Assembly: GCF_048771995.1 (NCBI RefSeq)
Contig: NC_133032.1
Location: 18,987,001 to 19,051,000, forward strand
Length of the DNA stretch: 64,000 bases
Direction of reading: 5' to 3'
Source: Taeniopygia guttata
Lineage: Eukaryota > Chordata > Aves > Passeriformes > Estrildidae
Below are positions 27,742 to 39,873 of this stretch, in pieces. A program made the translations under genes and the position numbers. The notes beneath the pieces were generated by a model, which was not told where the DNA came from, searched no databases, and saw only the letters and a program-made list of their open reading frames with translations. Each line of letters begins with the position of its first letter. The first letter of the stretch is position 1.

Positions 27742-28133
27742 TAGGTGTGAGTGAGGAAGACCCTAGTTTTCAAGTCTGTCAGGAAAATATTTTATGTTCC
27801 TTGATTCCAATGTGCACCATACAAATTAAAAAAAAAAAAAAGAAAAATAATAAAATTAATAGATGCATGAATCTTTAATGGTATACATTTTATGAGCAAT
27901 TAAATTTTTAAGCAAATCACACTATTTTGATTAAAAAAATAGAGACAGAGAGAAGACAGAGTTGTCTAGACTCCAAAACGCAGTGCCATCAATGATGGAT
28001 TTTATGATGTGGTTGGATGAGGTGTCATGCTGGATAGCATTGTAAAAGAGAAACATTTTAAAACCTCAACCCCTTTCCTGCTTTTCTTTGCTCTTTGTAC
28101 TGGCCGTAGATATCTCTTTTTCACATCAATAAA

Positions 28134-28352
28134 TTAGTATGGTGCAAAGAGTATGGAGGCAGGCGTTGCCCGGATGGGCCCGTGGGCTGGCCTGAGGAGA
28201 GCTGGCGGAATTGCTGGTGCCTGGAACAGGGATGCCGAGGGCCGGGGAGGGAGGGACAGAGCTGATGATACAGCTGCAGCTGCAGCAAGAGGAGATGAGA
28301 GGAAAGCAGGTGCCAGCGGCTTAATCATGTCCTTCTGGAATGCAAGTTTTGC
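28134..28352 (-). CDS. ZNF385B: ZNF385B terminal coding exon with the Ala/Pro-rich C-terminus
   Basis: The coding part is 219 bp (72 residues and TAA at 28134-28136). The acceptor is GTTTTATTCCAG|GCA. The protein starts AKLAFQKDMIKPLAPAFLSS, has an alanine run (PLAAAAAVSSALSLPP), then a Pro/Ala-rich tail ending GPIRATPASILFAPY. No further finger is present. This proline- and alanine-rich tail is conserved across the family and is probably disordered; it is a candidate protein-interaction region (inference). The exon is GC- and CpG-richer than its surroundings, which also creates an unrelated open frame on the plus strand. Confidence 0.92.
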   Translation of the reverse strand, partial: AKLAFQKDMIKPLAPAFLSSPLAAAAAVSSALSLPPRPSASLFQAPAIPPALLRPAHGPIRATPASILFAPY

Positions 28353-29997
28353 CTGGAATAAAACACACACGCAAAAGCAATGTAAATACAGTTCTCCCAA
28401 CGCCCACTTTTGCACAAGGGAAAAACTGAACCTGGCATAGGGTTATCTGTGGCTTATCATAGAAACTTCTTATCAGCTGCTTAGAAATGTTACCTGCACT
28501 GTCCCTTACTCCCAGGGCAATTAAAGCTACCGGATCCTAAATCTAAAGATAAATAAATGTCTTGAGTCTAAGAGACCATCTCACTGATGTTTAGAAAGAA
28601 GCATAATTTGTGAGTAACTTTATATAAATTATAACTGTGTGCATGAAATATTAAAAATAGTCTCAAGATTAAGACTTCAATATCAAAAGTCAAATTTTCC
28701 CCTTGCAAAATTGAATTGTAGAAAAGTAGAGTGGACAAGATGAAAGTGGTATCAGGCCAGTCAGCTTTGTGCCTTCCAATGCAGTCCTGCTCTTTTCAAA
28801 GTAAAAACATTATTTAAGATTGATGCCAAAAAGATTTTTTTTCTGAAATATATGTATGACTCTCCATAGGATCTACAAGCATTGCTGGTGCTTCTGGTGA
28901 AACAGCTAATCAGAAATATATACAGCCATATCTATATCTCTCACTGAAAATGGTTTGCACTACAGTCTTTCAATCGTGGAAGCAAAAATATTCATGTCCT
29001 TCCTTTATAATTGTGGTGGTCTCCCCTTATGCAATAGATGACAAAATGAGGTATTATACAAATGAAGAAGATTAGCATGGGCAAAACCTATCAAGTGGGG
29101 AGACTTAGAAGACACCTACAGCATTTTCATTTGCCTCTAAACAATTACAAAGACATATCAATATTTTAGCATTTACAGGCTTTTCACATGCTTTCTCCTA
29201 CCTACACACATTTGCATCTGTCTCTTTTCAACCTGTAAACTGTTTTTTGTGCCAGGGATGGCGAGCACTTTTCTCAATGAACACTGGCTGTGTCATGAGC
29301 AAATGAACATATAAACTGTGCTGTGCTAAAGCCAGCCTGAACTCTGGCTGCAGATGATCAGCAGGACCAGCCTGGGGGATTCCTGGACATGCAGGTGGGT
29401 GTGACAGGGACTGGCTAGTGGCACAGAGATTGACCAGGTGTTTGATATCCACTGACAGACATGGCCTGAACATACAGTCAGTCAACTCTCCTAAACACCT
29501 GATGGCTCTTTTGCACCAACTCATACATCCACAGAGCATTCTGGTTTGCTGTATGCAGAGAACGCGCACTAGTATTTTTATATCTAAAAATTATCTCTAT
29601 ATCTTAATCCTGTGTCCTTTTCCCTGAGTGCATCCATGATAAGTTATAGTTATCTCAGGTGTGCAAAAAGACAGAGTATACCCATTGGTGCTTTCAAAGA
29701 GAAGAGCCCTTGCCTAGCAGAGCCCGTACCTCTCCATTGGGCACATGGCTCATTCCCCATTCCACTGATTACTCCCTTCTTTCTAGCAGTAAATAACACT
29801 TGCAGTGCTGTCTGCATGCCTTGGACTGGGAAGACAGAACACATAACTATCTTCAAATCTGATTCCTGTGCAGAGTCAGCCTGCAGGGGAAGAGAGGCTG
29901 CAAAAGCGTCGGGTCTGTCATGTTCCTGTCTCTGTGCAGTGGGAGTCCCCAAGGTCACAAATTCACACAGACAGTGATGAGAAATAAAAATACTTAC
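28353..29997 (-). other. ZNF385B last intron (1.6 kb)
   Basis: The intron has consensus GTAAGT and TTCCAG ends. No exon or recognisable full-length transposon is visible. It contains a diverged U6 snRNA-like stretch near 29016-29085, listed separately. Confidence 0.85.
29016..29085 (+). ncRNA. Possible U6 snRNA-derived pseudogene fragment
   Basis: The bases AGAAGATTAGCATGG at 29066-29080 match 15 nt of U6 just after its ACAGAGA box. Upstream bases at 29016-29065 align loosely with the U6 5' region with the right spacing. The part after the match does not follow U6. There is no T-run terminator and no identifiable PSE/TATA, so at best this is a dead, diverged copy. Confidence 0.3.
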
Positions 29998-30099
29998 TGC
30001 TAAAATACTTGGGTTGCGCTGCAGTTTGTTGTAAGGACTATATTTAGGTTTCATAGGCTTTCCTGCAACTCTGTCCTTATGCCTTCGGCTGGAAATGTG
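29998..30099 (-). CDS. ZNF385B: ZNF385B coding exon with the histidine half of the third finger
   Basis: The exon is 102 bp (34 codons) and phase 0 at both ends. The acceptor is ATTTATTTCAG|CAC and the donor GCA|GTAAGT. It encodes HISSRRHKDRVAGKP, then MKPKYSPYNKLQRNPSILA. His231 and His237 complete the third finger. The basic HKDR segment and the KPKYSPYNKLQ motif are hallmarks of the ZNF385 family. Because both ends are in phase 0, exon skipping would stay in frame but leave the third finger without zinc-binding histidines. Confidence 0.9.
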
Positions 30100-31198
30100 C
30101 TGAAATAAATATCCTCACATTTAATTAGCTCTTTAAATATTTCTCAGTTTTGAGTTTGAAACTGATTTATCAGCAGGATATGCCTAAGCCCCTGTTTGTA
30201 AGATAAAGTGGGTTCTTTATATAGAGCAAGGATGAGTTTTGCTAAATTAAACATAACAATTTGGAGCATATCAAATAGAGAATCAGAAACTAATCAAATA
30301 CAGCATACTTTGTGATTCAAGACAGGCTCTGCAAATTATTGATATTTTGGTTAGTATTTCCTTTTTCCACTTGAGGAGCTTTAAACCAGGCAGAGCTGTA
30401 ATCACTAGGTTAGAGGGATATTCAAAAGTAAGAGGTAAATTTCCATCTTGCTGATACTGTTCAGTTGTGTAAACAATTCAGTATTAGCTGAAGGAAGAAC
30501 CTGTACCCAGGGATATGTCTACACATGCATTTAAAATTCTCTTAGAGCCAGCTGAAAAACAGGGAATAAGAGGACACATTCATACAGCACAGCACCATCC
30601 AGTCAGAGATTCCCATTTGGGTATCAGAATCACTGCATTTTTATGGGCACAGCTCCGAACCCAGGGCTAATTGGCTCAGACAGAGAACAGCTCCACAGGC
30701 ACACAAAAGCCACACTGTTAATGATAATGTTGTTCTACATAATTCAGACATATCTACAGTACTACCCCATAGGTGATGGTCCCAAACCAATAGATTTGAG
30801 TCATGTTTTCCTTCTCACATAGCATTAAACATTATTACAGCACACTGAAAACAGCACCGAAAGATGAATTCAGGGAACCTCAACCCAGAGTTTCTTATAT
30901 TTAGGAGAACAAGGTTCACATCCCTATCTTGAACCACAGAAAACTTTTAAATGAGATCTGCTATACCATTGATACTGATACCTCTGCTTTTACAACTATC
31001 AAGACCATTTTTCCCAACTAAATTAATAAGGTAAACTTGGCCTATCATGAAATATTTATAGATAGTTGTGGGAAGGCAGATAAGAAATACTAAGTTCATT
31101 CAATATTCACCAACACATCTTCACACAGCCCTACACTGCCCCTACAACATTGCAATGTAACTTCAACCAACAAAGAGCTCCAGATAGATGCAAGTTAC
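30100..31198 (-). other. ZNF385B intron splitting the third finger (1.1 kb)
   Basis: The intron has GTAACT donor and TTTCAG acceptor ends. Ordinary AT-rich intronic sequence; I see no repeat or gene in it. Confidence 0.85.
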
Positions 31199-31377
31199 CT
31201 GTTTAAGCTGAATTTCTGAATTAACATGGACATCACAGATTTCACAATGGAACGTCTTGTTCTGCAGTCCTGAGCCTTTACTGCCATTCTGCACCTTCAT
31301 TCGGGATCCAGGCCTAGGGTAAGACTTGATGGGACCAGCACCGTTCCGAGCTTCGACCATGGTCTTGTGCTTGGAGC
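31199..31377 (-). CDS. ZNF385B: ZNF385B coding exon with the end of the second finger and start of the third
   Basis: The exon is 179 bp, entering in phase 1 and leaving in phase 0. The acceptor is TGCCTATTAG|GCTCC and the donor AAACAG|GTAACT. It begins by completing the split Gly codon, then SKHKTMVEARNGAG, the His174 end of the second finger. A Gly/Pro/Lys-rich linker (PIKSYPRPGSRMKVQNGSKG) follows, then LQNKTFHCEICDVHVNSEIQ up to Lys-Gln. Cys215 and Cys218 begin the third finger. The linker and finger are highly similar to ZNF385B as I remember it. ZNF385D has a different linker, which supports the paralogue choice. Confidence 0.9.
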
Positions 31378-32422
31378 CTAATAGGCAAGGAGATGCAGGT
31401 GAGTTCACAATCAGCAGCACAAACATTCCCTGAGCTTTGGGACTTTGTAACATTTATTTCCAAGACAGAATGGTTAAAATCACCACACCTGGGACTAATG
31501 ATCACTCTTGTTTCAGTCAGTGTAGTTCCTGCGTTCTTGATCTAAAGGCAAGCCAGAAGGCTTTGTGCAAAAAAGGGAACAGCAGGCATGCTGGACCACA
31601 CTGTTTGGGGGCAGTATGTGCCAGGATGGCCAAAGTGCTTGCTGCTTATTCTTTTGCCAAATTCCATAGAGCCAGTAAATTGCAGAAAAGAGTATTAGCC
31701 AACACTGGGACAGGAACCACAGCAATCCCTCAAAACCTGCCCAGGAACTGTAATACTTCAATAAATATCCTCTGATTTGGAAGAAACGTCTGCTTTACCC
31801 ATTTCAAGAATGGATTACAGCTGTAAAACCAGCTTCAATAGCTTGTTAACAAGCTTTACATCACCAGCACACCATACGCAGAGCACACTAGAGATTGCTG
31901 CTTGTAGCCCAAAAAAAGACACATAACTAATCTTCAATAATCAAAAGATTCTATGACATCTAGGAAACCTTATGAACCCACCCTAAAATTATATTTAAAA
32001 AAATCAAATAACAAATAAATTACTGTAAGTTTTACCAGCAAAATAACAGATAGTAATGATAATGAGATAAAATATGAAAGAGAGAGAACACTAGCATTTT
32101 AGAAACCTTAAGTATTGTAGAAACCACTATGATCTTACTGTGATCCTCAGTGTGAAGGTGTGAAGGGATCTGATTAGTTAACATGAACTGTAGGGATTTT
32201 GTCAACTAAAAGAGAGTACACGAAGGACAGTTAAAAAACATTAGAGTGTTTTAATAGAATCTCAAAAACCAAACAGGAAACTGCCATTAACGGGACCAGT
32301 GTTTTAACTTGCTATTTTAAGTTTTAACTAAAAGATGCTTCAGTGAAGTGTGGCTACCACCTTGTAACATTGAATTTTAAAAATGCTAACACACAGCGGA
32401 CTTGTACCATATGGATACTCAC
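31378..32422 (-). other. ZNF385B intron splitting the second finger (1.0 kb)
   Basis: The intron has GTGAGT donor and CTATTAG acceptor ends. Short open frames on both strands near 31440-31770 have no recognisable product. Nothing else is visible. Confidence 0.85.
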
Positions 32423-32659
32423 CTGTATTGTGGGCTTCTAATTGTGAAAGGGAATTCACAGCCACTTTGCATAATGAACAGTAAAGTAGTTTTTTGGCTT
32501 TTTCCTCTTCTGACTCAGTAACTGTGTTAGCAGCTCCATTGGTGCTCTTAGAAGATGAGGCAGGTGCTGCAGGTGCCACTCCAGGTTTGGGAAGAAAAGG
32601 ATCCACTTCTGTACTGGACTGCTGACTTGCACTGTTGGCTTTTTCTTTCCCTTTATCTT
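32423..32659 (-). CDS. ZNF385B: ZNF385B coding exon with low-complexity linker and most of the second finger
   Basis: The exon is 237 bp and phase 1 at both ends, so skipping it would keep frame but remove most of a finger. The acceptor is TTTCTTTTAG|AAG and the donor ACAG|GTGAGT. The first 50 or so residues (about 92-145) are a Ser/Ala/Pro-rich disordered linker. They are followed by ESEEEKAKKLLYCSLCKVAV and NSLSQLEAHNTG. Cys152, Cys155 and His168 belong to the second finger in this window; the last histidine (174) comes from the next exon. The donor lies between the two histidines, unlike the first finger, which is interrupted between its cysteines and histidines. Confidence 0.9.
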
Positions 32660-34425
32660 CTAAAAGAAACAAAATACATATGTTGTTGTTTCATGCCACA
32701 CATACAAAAAGCATACAGTAATAGTCCTGTGGGCTTAGTAAACATAACACAACAGGGGGCTAATTTATCTCATTTTTATAAAAGAGAGCAGCATCCTTGA
32801 GATCTTGTTAAAAGTCCTGCCATGAAATGTGTGTAATTTGACAAAGAGGGTGATTTTCCTGTTTTTAAAGTTACCAGTGAATACCAACGAGTTCACCATA
32901 TTCATGCCAGCTGTTCCTGTTGTGCTGCAGGCATGGCCAGCTGAAAGGAGCCCACGCAATACCAAAGGAAGCCAGGCTTAAGGACTGGACAGCACTGAGA
33001 AACAAGCAGGGCTTTGCACTAGGGATTAAGAAATATTTCTCAAAAGCAATACATTTGCCTTTGGAAGGGCTCAAGTTTCTCAAAGTCACGGGGAGGACAC
33101 TGGAAGGCTCCAGTGCCATCTTGACATACATCCCTTGATTCAGTTCCAGGAGTTGTGGTACTACACATGAACACAGTTGCTAATATTTTTAGCTTTTTCC
33201 ATGAACGACTCCCTATATATTTGTGGATCATGTGGCTTCTGTGTGCATTCAGTGCATTCATTTATCACTTCACAAGCATGAGTCTGTGCTTCTACATGGC
33301 AGGTAGGCAGGTATTACTTCATTTTGCAGATGGCGATCAAAAAGCAGGAGATAAAATAAAACATCCCAGCTGTGCCTACAGAGGAACTTTGTGCCAGAGC
33401 CAGTATTTAAATGCTCCCTGCTTACATGCTGCCCATCAAGGGCTCATTGCATTTGAAGCTGTTCAACTGGAGGGCTTGTGACCACAAGCCATATTAGCTG
33501 CCAGCAGTAAAACAAGCTCTGTCCAAAACAAGCACAGGATGGGAGGGGGACAGTACAGGGGTGCTGGTATGAGCAACCCCAGCAAAAGAGACATGAATAA
33601 GTGTCACTCTGAACAGCTGGAATCAAATTTCATCATCTAAGCAAGTACAACATCTACATAAGAGCAGCCTCCCCATTTGAAACCCATGGCTTAATTTGAA
33701 ATAAGAGTTGAACTGACTTGAAAAACTAGGGTCTATTTTGAGCATTTATTTTTTAACATGTACCCTTGCACTTCATGTTTATAGCTACCAGACTCCATCT
33801 TAATATGCCTTTGTGTATCAGGCCAAGACTGTGCTACCAAGAACTCTGAAAACAGGATTGTACCCACTCAAGCAAACACTTGAAAGTGTGTATGAACTAT
33901 GAATAGCCATCCTGAAACTAACCCCCACAGCTGTTGGCATATTTCCCAGAAGTGCATTGCAGTACATCAATTTTGGATTGTTATAAACCAGGAGAAAGAA
34001 AATCCTAATAAAAGAACTATTATTTTTTAAAATAACAATAAAAATACTTGGAAATTACACAATATGAACTGTATTAAACATTGAAAATAGTCAAAAACAA
34101 AGATTATTATTATGACCAAATTAATGTTAAAACCAGATTCTGAAGGTATTCTGATTGACAAAGTATGACAAAAGAAATTGATGTTAAATTGTACTTCATA
34201 GGCTATTCAATTTTAAAGTCTCTATAGTAGGTCGCGTCTGCAAAAATCTAGAATAATTTATATGACTTATCAGTCTTTATAAAATAGAGTTTCAATAAAT
34301 AACATTTGCTAACATTCTAAATTAAAGAGTTTTCAATATGGAAAATTCTCAAAGGTGCTAACATCTATAAATGAAACACACTGAGTAGCTGTCATTTGCA
34401 AATATACGTTACTGAAAAATAGAAT

Positions 34426-34780
34426 TGTTGTTGTTGTTCGCGTTCTGTGGAGATCCTAGGAGCATCCCCTAGGTTAGGGAGACACAAGAAGCTTCCCACA
34501 AAAAGCTGTTGAGACCCCATTGGCTCCTCCTCTTGTTCCTCTGTCCCTGAGCCACTCCCTCCCCATCCCCTCATTGGCCATGATTTTGGTACTGCCTGGA
34601 TACCACTGCCCAGCCCCTACCTCTGGGGAGAGAGAAACCTGGACTCTGGACTCCCCATAAGTGTGCCTTGGACCCTGAACATCTCACCACACGGCTGAAT
34701 TAAACATCTGTGGATACCAGGCAAAGGCCCTTTTTGCTTCCTTACTCTGGACTTTATTGACAGCAATTCAGGCTACAACA
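34426..34780 (+). mobile_element. Probable solo LTR of an endogenous retrovirus
   Basis: A GC-richer 355-bp block in AT-rich intron begins TGTTG and ends CAACA, giving 5-bp inverted termini. Near its 3' end it has an ATTAAA signal (CTGAATTAAACATCTG) followed by about 80 bp ending ATTCAGGCTACAACA, the layout of R and U5 in an LTR. The start falls in a TTG repeat, so its exact base and any target duplication are ambiguous. No viral coding sequence adjoins it. Confidence 0.55.
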
Positions 34781-37700
34781 TTGCAGTCTGAATATGCAAT
34801 ATTATACCAAATTGCAAAAGGTGTAACACTAAGATACATGTGAACCAAACTGGAATTAAGGAAGGTTCCACAGTATTTTGCATTTCAGGCCTTAAAGGAA
34901 AGATACACCTACATAACTGTAGGCTGTATGTTAACATATACCAACTACACTTCTAATTTGGCTTTGGGATTTTTTTATATATAAATACATGGGATTTTGT
35001 TCCCTATGTGCTTTTTTTAATGTAAGGATAAAACTTTGCTGTTTTTGAAACATTGTCCCTGTGCAACAACCACAGTGCTTACCCTCCTGCCCACAGCCCC
35101 TGCCTGCACTGATCTCACTGACCACAACAAGAGGGAGCAGACTTTATTTGTTTTACCATCAAATTTTGTCTGTGGAGTAAGATCCCAAGATATGGAAGAA
35201 GTTCCATTTTACATGGGCCACCAATCACCATCACAGAGTGATGGTTTTCCAACACTGAATTTAACAGATTATTGAAAAAATTACAGATTCCATTTCCCAC
35301 TTCTTCTCACTTAGCTGGCCAACAGCTGATGTAGTATGTTGATTTATATAATGCTTGCCAGATTTACAGTGTTTTCACTATTCATTTTCCAAAAATTCTA
35401 GAGTACACACACTAACAAGAAAACTTCTACAAAACCAGAGAGAAGTTACCAGCATGCAGCTGGGCTCAAATCTGCCAGTATTGCAGCTTTTGGGAAGAAC
35501 CTCAGTTCACATAATAATTCCATCATTTGGAAAGCTTCCTGACACAAATAAGCTCTTCATCGATGGGGATGTATAAGGAGAGACATACAAGCCCTCTATG
35601 AATTAATGTTTCCTTCCACCATTCTAAATGTTTAATGCAGAACATCTTCAAAGATCATCATTGTAAGGTTATTATACAGTTGAACTCCCACAGAAAGTAC
35701 ACGGAGCTAAGTGCGTATTTGTCACTGCAATGGGCTCAGAACTGCTTTTTCCTGGCTTCTAAAATCAGAAAATTGCACTTCTCCAAATGGGCTTTTGATA
35801 ACAGCTTATTGTTTCAATCCACATAATTCAAAACACCATTACTTACAGTTTTATGTTTGAGACAGAAATGCCAACTGCAAAGCACAGGAAATGCAAATTG
35901 CATGTATATACAAAGCACAAAGACCATTACTCTTTTATTTGTACTTACAGCACAGAGCTAACAATATCTGTATGCAGAAATCAAAAAAGGTAACAGCTTA
36001 GGGCTGCATGCATACCCGTACTTCCCAGCTATCACCACCTTAGAAAATAGATGTGACTTGTGAGATGCAGCTGTAGAATTACAGTCCTCTTGCTATTCTG
36101 AAGGTATTTATTGAGAATAGGCTCAGATTTGCTCTAAACTCTACCTGGCTCAAGACCAATAGAGCCAGGCAGAGCCCAAACAAGTGCAGGAGAGAGTCCA
36201 TCCTGCCTGGATCATGGGCACACCAGCCTCTGTTGCACAGCTCAGCAGAACACAGCTGCAAGCATGAGACCAGGGCAGAACCAGCCTACTGCCTAAAGGC
36301 AGTAGCTGTGATTCAGTCTGCATCATGGTCAGGTTGAAACACTCACACCAAAACTCAAGGGCAAGAAGTTAATTTAAAATCTAATTTGTACTGTTTCCCT
36401 ATGTTCCTTTTCCATGCAGAAAAGCCATATTTCATGTGACTTAAATTCCTCTCTTGAATTCCAGAAAAGTAAATTGATGATTCAGGTTCTTACTGAAGCC
36501 TGGATTTATTTTGAAATAGAGCCTAGGGAAAATAACTAAAGCAAGCTAATTAAGTATTGCTTTGGGCTCGGTAATATCAATGCTTTTCTCACCCATTACA
36601 TTGTTTTAATTCTGCTTTGAAGTTGTTTTCATATATTTCTGCTTGTTTGACTCATGCTTATGTCAGCGCCATGTTAAAATTCAAGACTTATTCATCTGAT
36701 CAGTACTGCCTCATTTCGAGTACCAAAGTCAGGACACTGCAGGGCAACACCTCACAGGTTCAAACCTACAGGTTCTACTGCTTCACTTCTACAGCTGAAG
36801 TGACTCACTGACCCTGGCAGGTCATGCCACTCTCAGTGCAGTTGCTGTGGCATAGAGAATAGGTCGTACCCATTGATGCCATTTATTTCCTTTGGAGTCA
36901 GAGGGATGCTTTGGTGCACATTAGAAAGAAGTTTTATTCGGACTTCGTGATGAAATCATACATTCTATTTTCAACAAAAAGCTTAATATTCACATCCTTA
37001 ATTCAAAATTTACATTCTTGATGAAAATAAAAGCAATGTGAATTTAAAACTCATGTATATATTTAGAAATCTGATAAAGTTTTTCAGTATCAAAAATGTT
37101 CATTGCTAGTTCCACTGCTCAACATGCCTACCTGCCCAATTTTTATCACTGATGATACATAAAACATCTTTACAATAAATTTCTGTTCCATAACAGATTT
37201 TACAAATTGCAGTTAGAATTAAAATATCTAAGGTACTGATGATATGTGATACACTTGCAAGAACCCTTTCCAATACATATGCTAAAAAGCTTTCAGATAT
37301 GAAGTTCTGCTACAATCCTAATATCCCTTACATAACTGTCACATTTTCAAACTGTCAAATTTTCTGCTGTATATAATAAATAAACAAATTCACTCTTGCT
37401 GTGACAGTAACAGAACAATGTTTCAATTACTTAAAATACATATTTTGTGTCTGTCTGCATGCAATAAAAAAGTATAACTTTACACTTGCCTGTTTCCCTT
37501 CTTCACCAGAAACGGGGACTGTTGTGCACAGCCTGTGCTGAAGGCTGGGCATACAGAGAGGGAAGGATCCTGGCACTAAGAGCTGTCCAGCACTGACTGT
37601 GATGCAGTTGGCTCTCCATTGGGAAGAGACCACGCCTTGTTTACATCACCCAATGCCCAGCTTCAGCTTCACACCTTCCCTTGTGCCATGTCCTTCACTG

Positions 37701-39853
37701 CATCCCCCAGCTCCAGGCACTGAACAGCAGCTGTGCACAAAGTACTGACAGCAAAAGGGCAGCACAGGCACTGCAAAGTGGCCTCTGCTGCTCTACAGCC
37801 CTGCACTGAAGCTCTTTTGTGAGATTCACTCATTTGCCATCTTAGGTATAGAAGTCTGATTTTATATTTCTTTTACCTGCTTCCACAATAGTGCACATTG
37901 CCAAGTTAGAAGAGATCATAATGGAAAAAATACTTTTGGCAATAAAATGTTTATTATTCTCCATTGTAAAGGTAAGAAAATAGTAAAAACATATGCTTCT
38001 TTTCTTCTTGAAAAAGATGAAGAAAAGAGCCACACAATATCCAGTGCAATTTCCAGTCTAAACCAGTCACATAATTTTTTCCCATGTAACTCAGTCACTG
38101 CATGGTTATCAGGGCCATACAGGCAGTGAGCACAACTGATGCACAGTTAGGAGCAAAGCCTTTGGTTCAACCAGCCTTGTTTATGGTGGTGCCTTACAAT
38201 ACCATACCACTGCTGAAAGAACAGCTTTTTAAAAAAAGGACTGCTTGGTGATCCTGTACATTTTCAACTGATTTTTAACTATGTCACTTCCTATGGTAAC
38301 TAAAATCAATGGTCATTTCTGAAAGTAAATGTTAGTATTTTGTTTTCAGGATACTGAAAGAGTGGTGCAGATTGGCTTCTGATAATCTTGAGTTCACTTA
38401 AGTTGTGCTACAGGGAGCTGCTATTTGTTTGAAGTGTTGATTTTGGAGACTAAGAGAGAGTTTGAGGGAAAGCAAACATGTCTCCCATACTGGTAAAGCT
38501 GTACTGAGTGAAACAGATTATCAGGTTCTCCTTGCAATTTCAACAGTTCCACATACGCCTGGGAATATTGGGCTGAATGAAACAACTTTTGAAGCATACG
38601 GTGATTAGAGAATGCGAAAAGGAAATCCATGAGATTATCAGAATATTAAACATTCTTGTCCCAAACAAGAAAAGGTAAAATCAGTTGCATTCATTACACT
38701 AGTAGACAATCCAATAAATTTTGCTGAAAAGCTTATTAGTAAAGCTAAATTAGCATCCACAATCAAAAAGTAAAAATTTGTCTGTTGGAAAACAAAATTT
38801 TCAGGTTAAGTTTGACATGTTAAATGCTTGGCACATGTGTAATAAATCTAAAGAGTGACAAATTTAATTACGTTTTTTCCCACACTTCACAAGGTATGCC
38901 CACTGACAATGGTAAAGAGAGGTGAGTTACTCAAATAATTACTCAATAGTCACCAGTTGACCTCTCTGTTTGAAGCTTTCTGCACACAAAAGTTGTTCCC
39001 CAGACAAAATGATCAGTTTAGGAGCAGAGATGACCACTGCAGACAGGTATGAAACCACAGACAGACACGACAACCAATCACTGACACAGGCACCATTGTG
39101 GCAGTCAAACTTCTCACAAGCGTTTTCCTATTTTTCAGTCCATCACAGCAAAAGAGAAATTTTTAAAGGTGAGAATGAAAGAAGTAAGTTTAGCAGCTGA
39201 TTGCAGGGAACTTTTTAGGTCGAGACAAATTAGGAAGCTGTATCAGAAGCTGGTTTCAAATGGCTTTTTGTGGTAGGTGCAAGACAACATTTGAAAGTGT
39301 GTTACAAAAGGCATACAAAGGTATGGACAGCTTTGAAAGCGAAGGACATAAATCTGGAGAAAGAAAAATCAATACCACAGAAATATTGCAACAATATTTA
39401 AAGCATTTAATCCAAAACCCAATAAAGTAGAGAGATCACAGTCAAAGAGATAACAAGCCTGGCTGAATGTAATTAAGGAAAATGTTAAGAAACTACAACA
39501 AAATAAAATCAAGGTGGGGAAAAATTATTGAGTCACACTGTACTTGTAGGACTGCCTAACCAAACATTAGGATCTACCCTGGAACACAGTCCTGGGGATA
39601 GAACAAGAACACCCACATATAATTATATTAGAAGCAGGAGCTGCTATACATCTCCTTGGCTTGAAATAATGTGAAGGGAGATCATCAGTGTCTGAATTAC
39701 CAGGATGAAAAGAAGGGCCTCTTTTAGTGTATTAGCAGAAAAGTTACTGAATAGAAAGTCAGACAATAGCTCCAGTAAGAAAAGCAGGTTTCAAAACACT
39801 GTTCTTCACAGAAAGCATTTTCTTCTGGTTCACAGCACTGTAGAGGAATAAAG

Positions 39854-39873
39854 AACACACATACACACACACA
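39854..39873. repeat. Short AC microsatellite
   Basis: ACACAC, one AT interruption, then ACACACACAC within the large intron. Confidence 0.8.

Larger units (their letters stand above)
26785..28133 (-). other. ZNF385B: Probable 3' UTR of ZNF385B
   Basis: This is AT-rich sequence directly after the TAA stop, without a recognisable coding frame or transposon. The extent is inferred from the two best poly(A) signals on the minus strand, at 26905-26910 and 26785-26790. The true 3' end needs transcript data. A simple A-run interrupts it near 27827. Confidence 0.5.

Noticed and set aside
28153..28440. 95-codon plus-strand open frame over the last ZNF385B exon
   Set aside because: It is the antisense shadow of the GC-rich terminal exon, whose minus-strand frame matches the ZNF385B C-terminus with correct splice sites.
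36757..36767. tRNA-like B box GGTTCAAACCT
   Set aside because: No A box at the right distance upstream, no cloverleaf and no T-run terminator.
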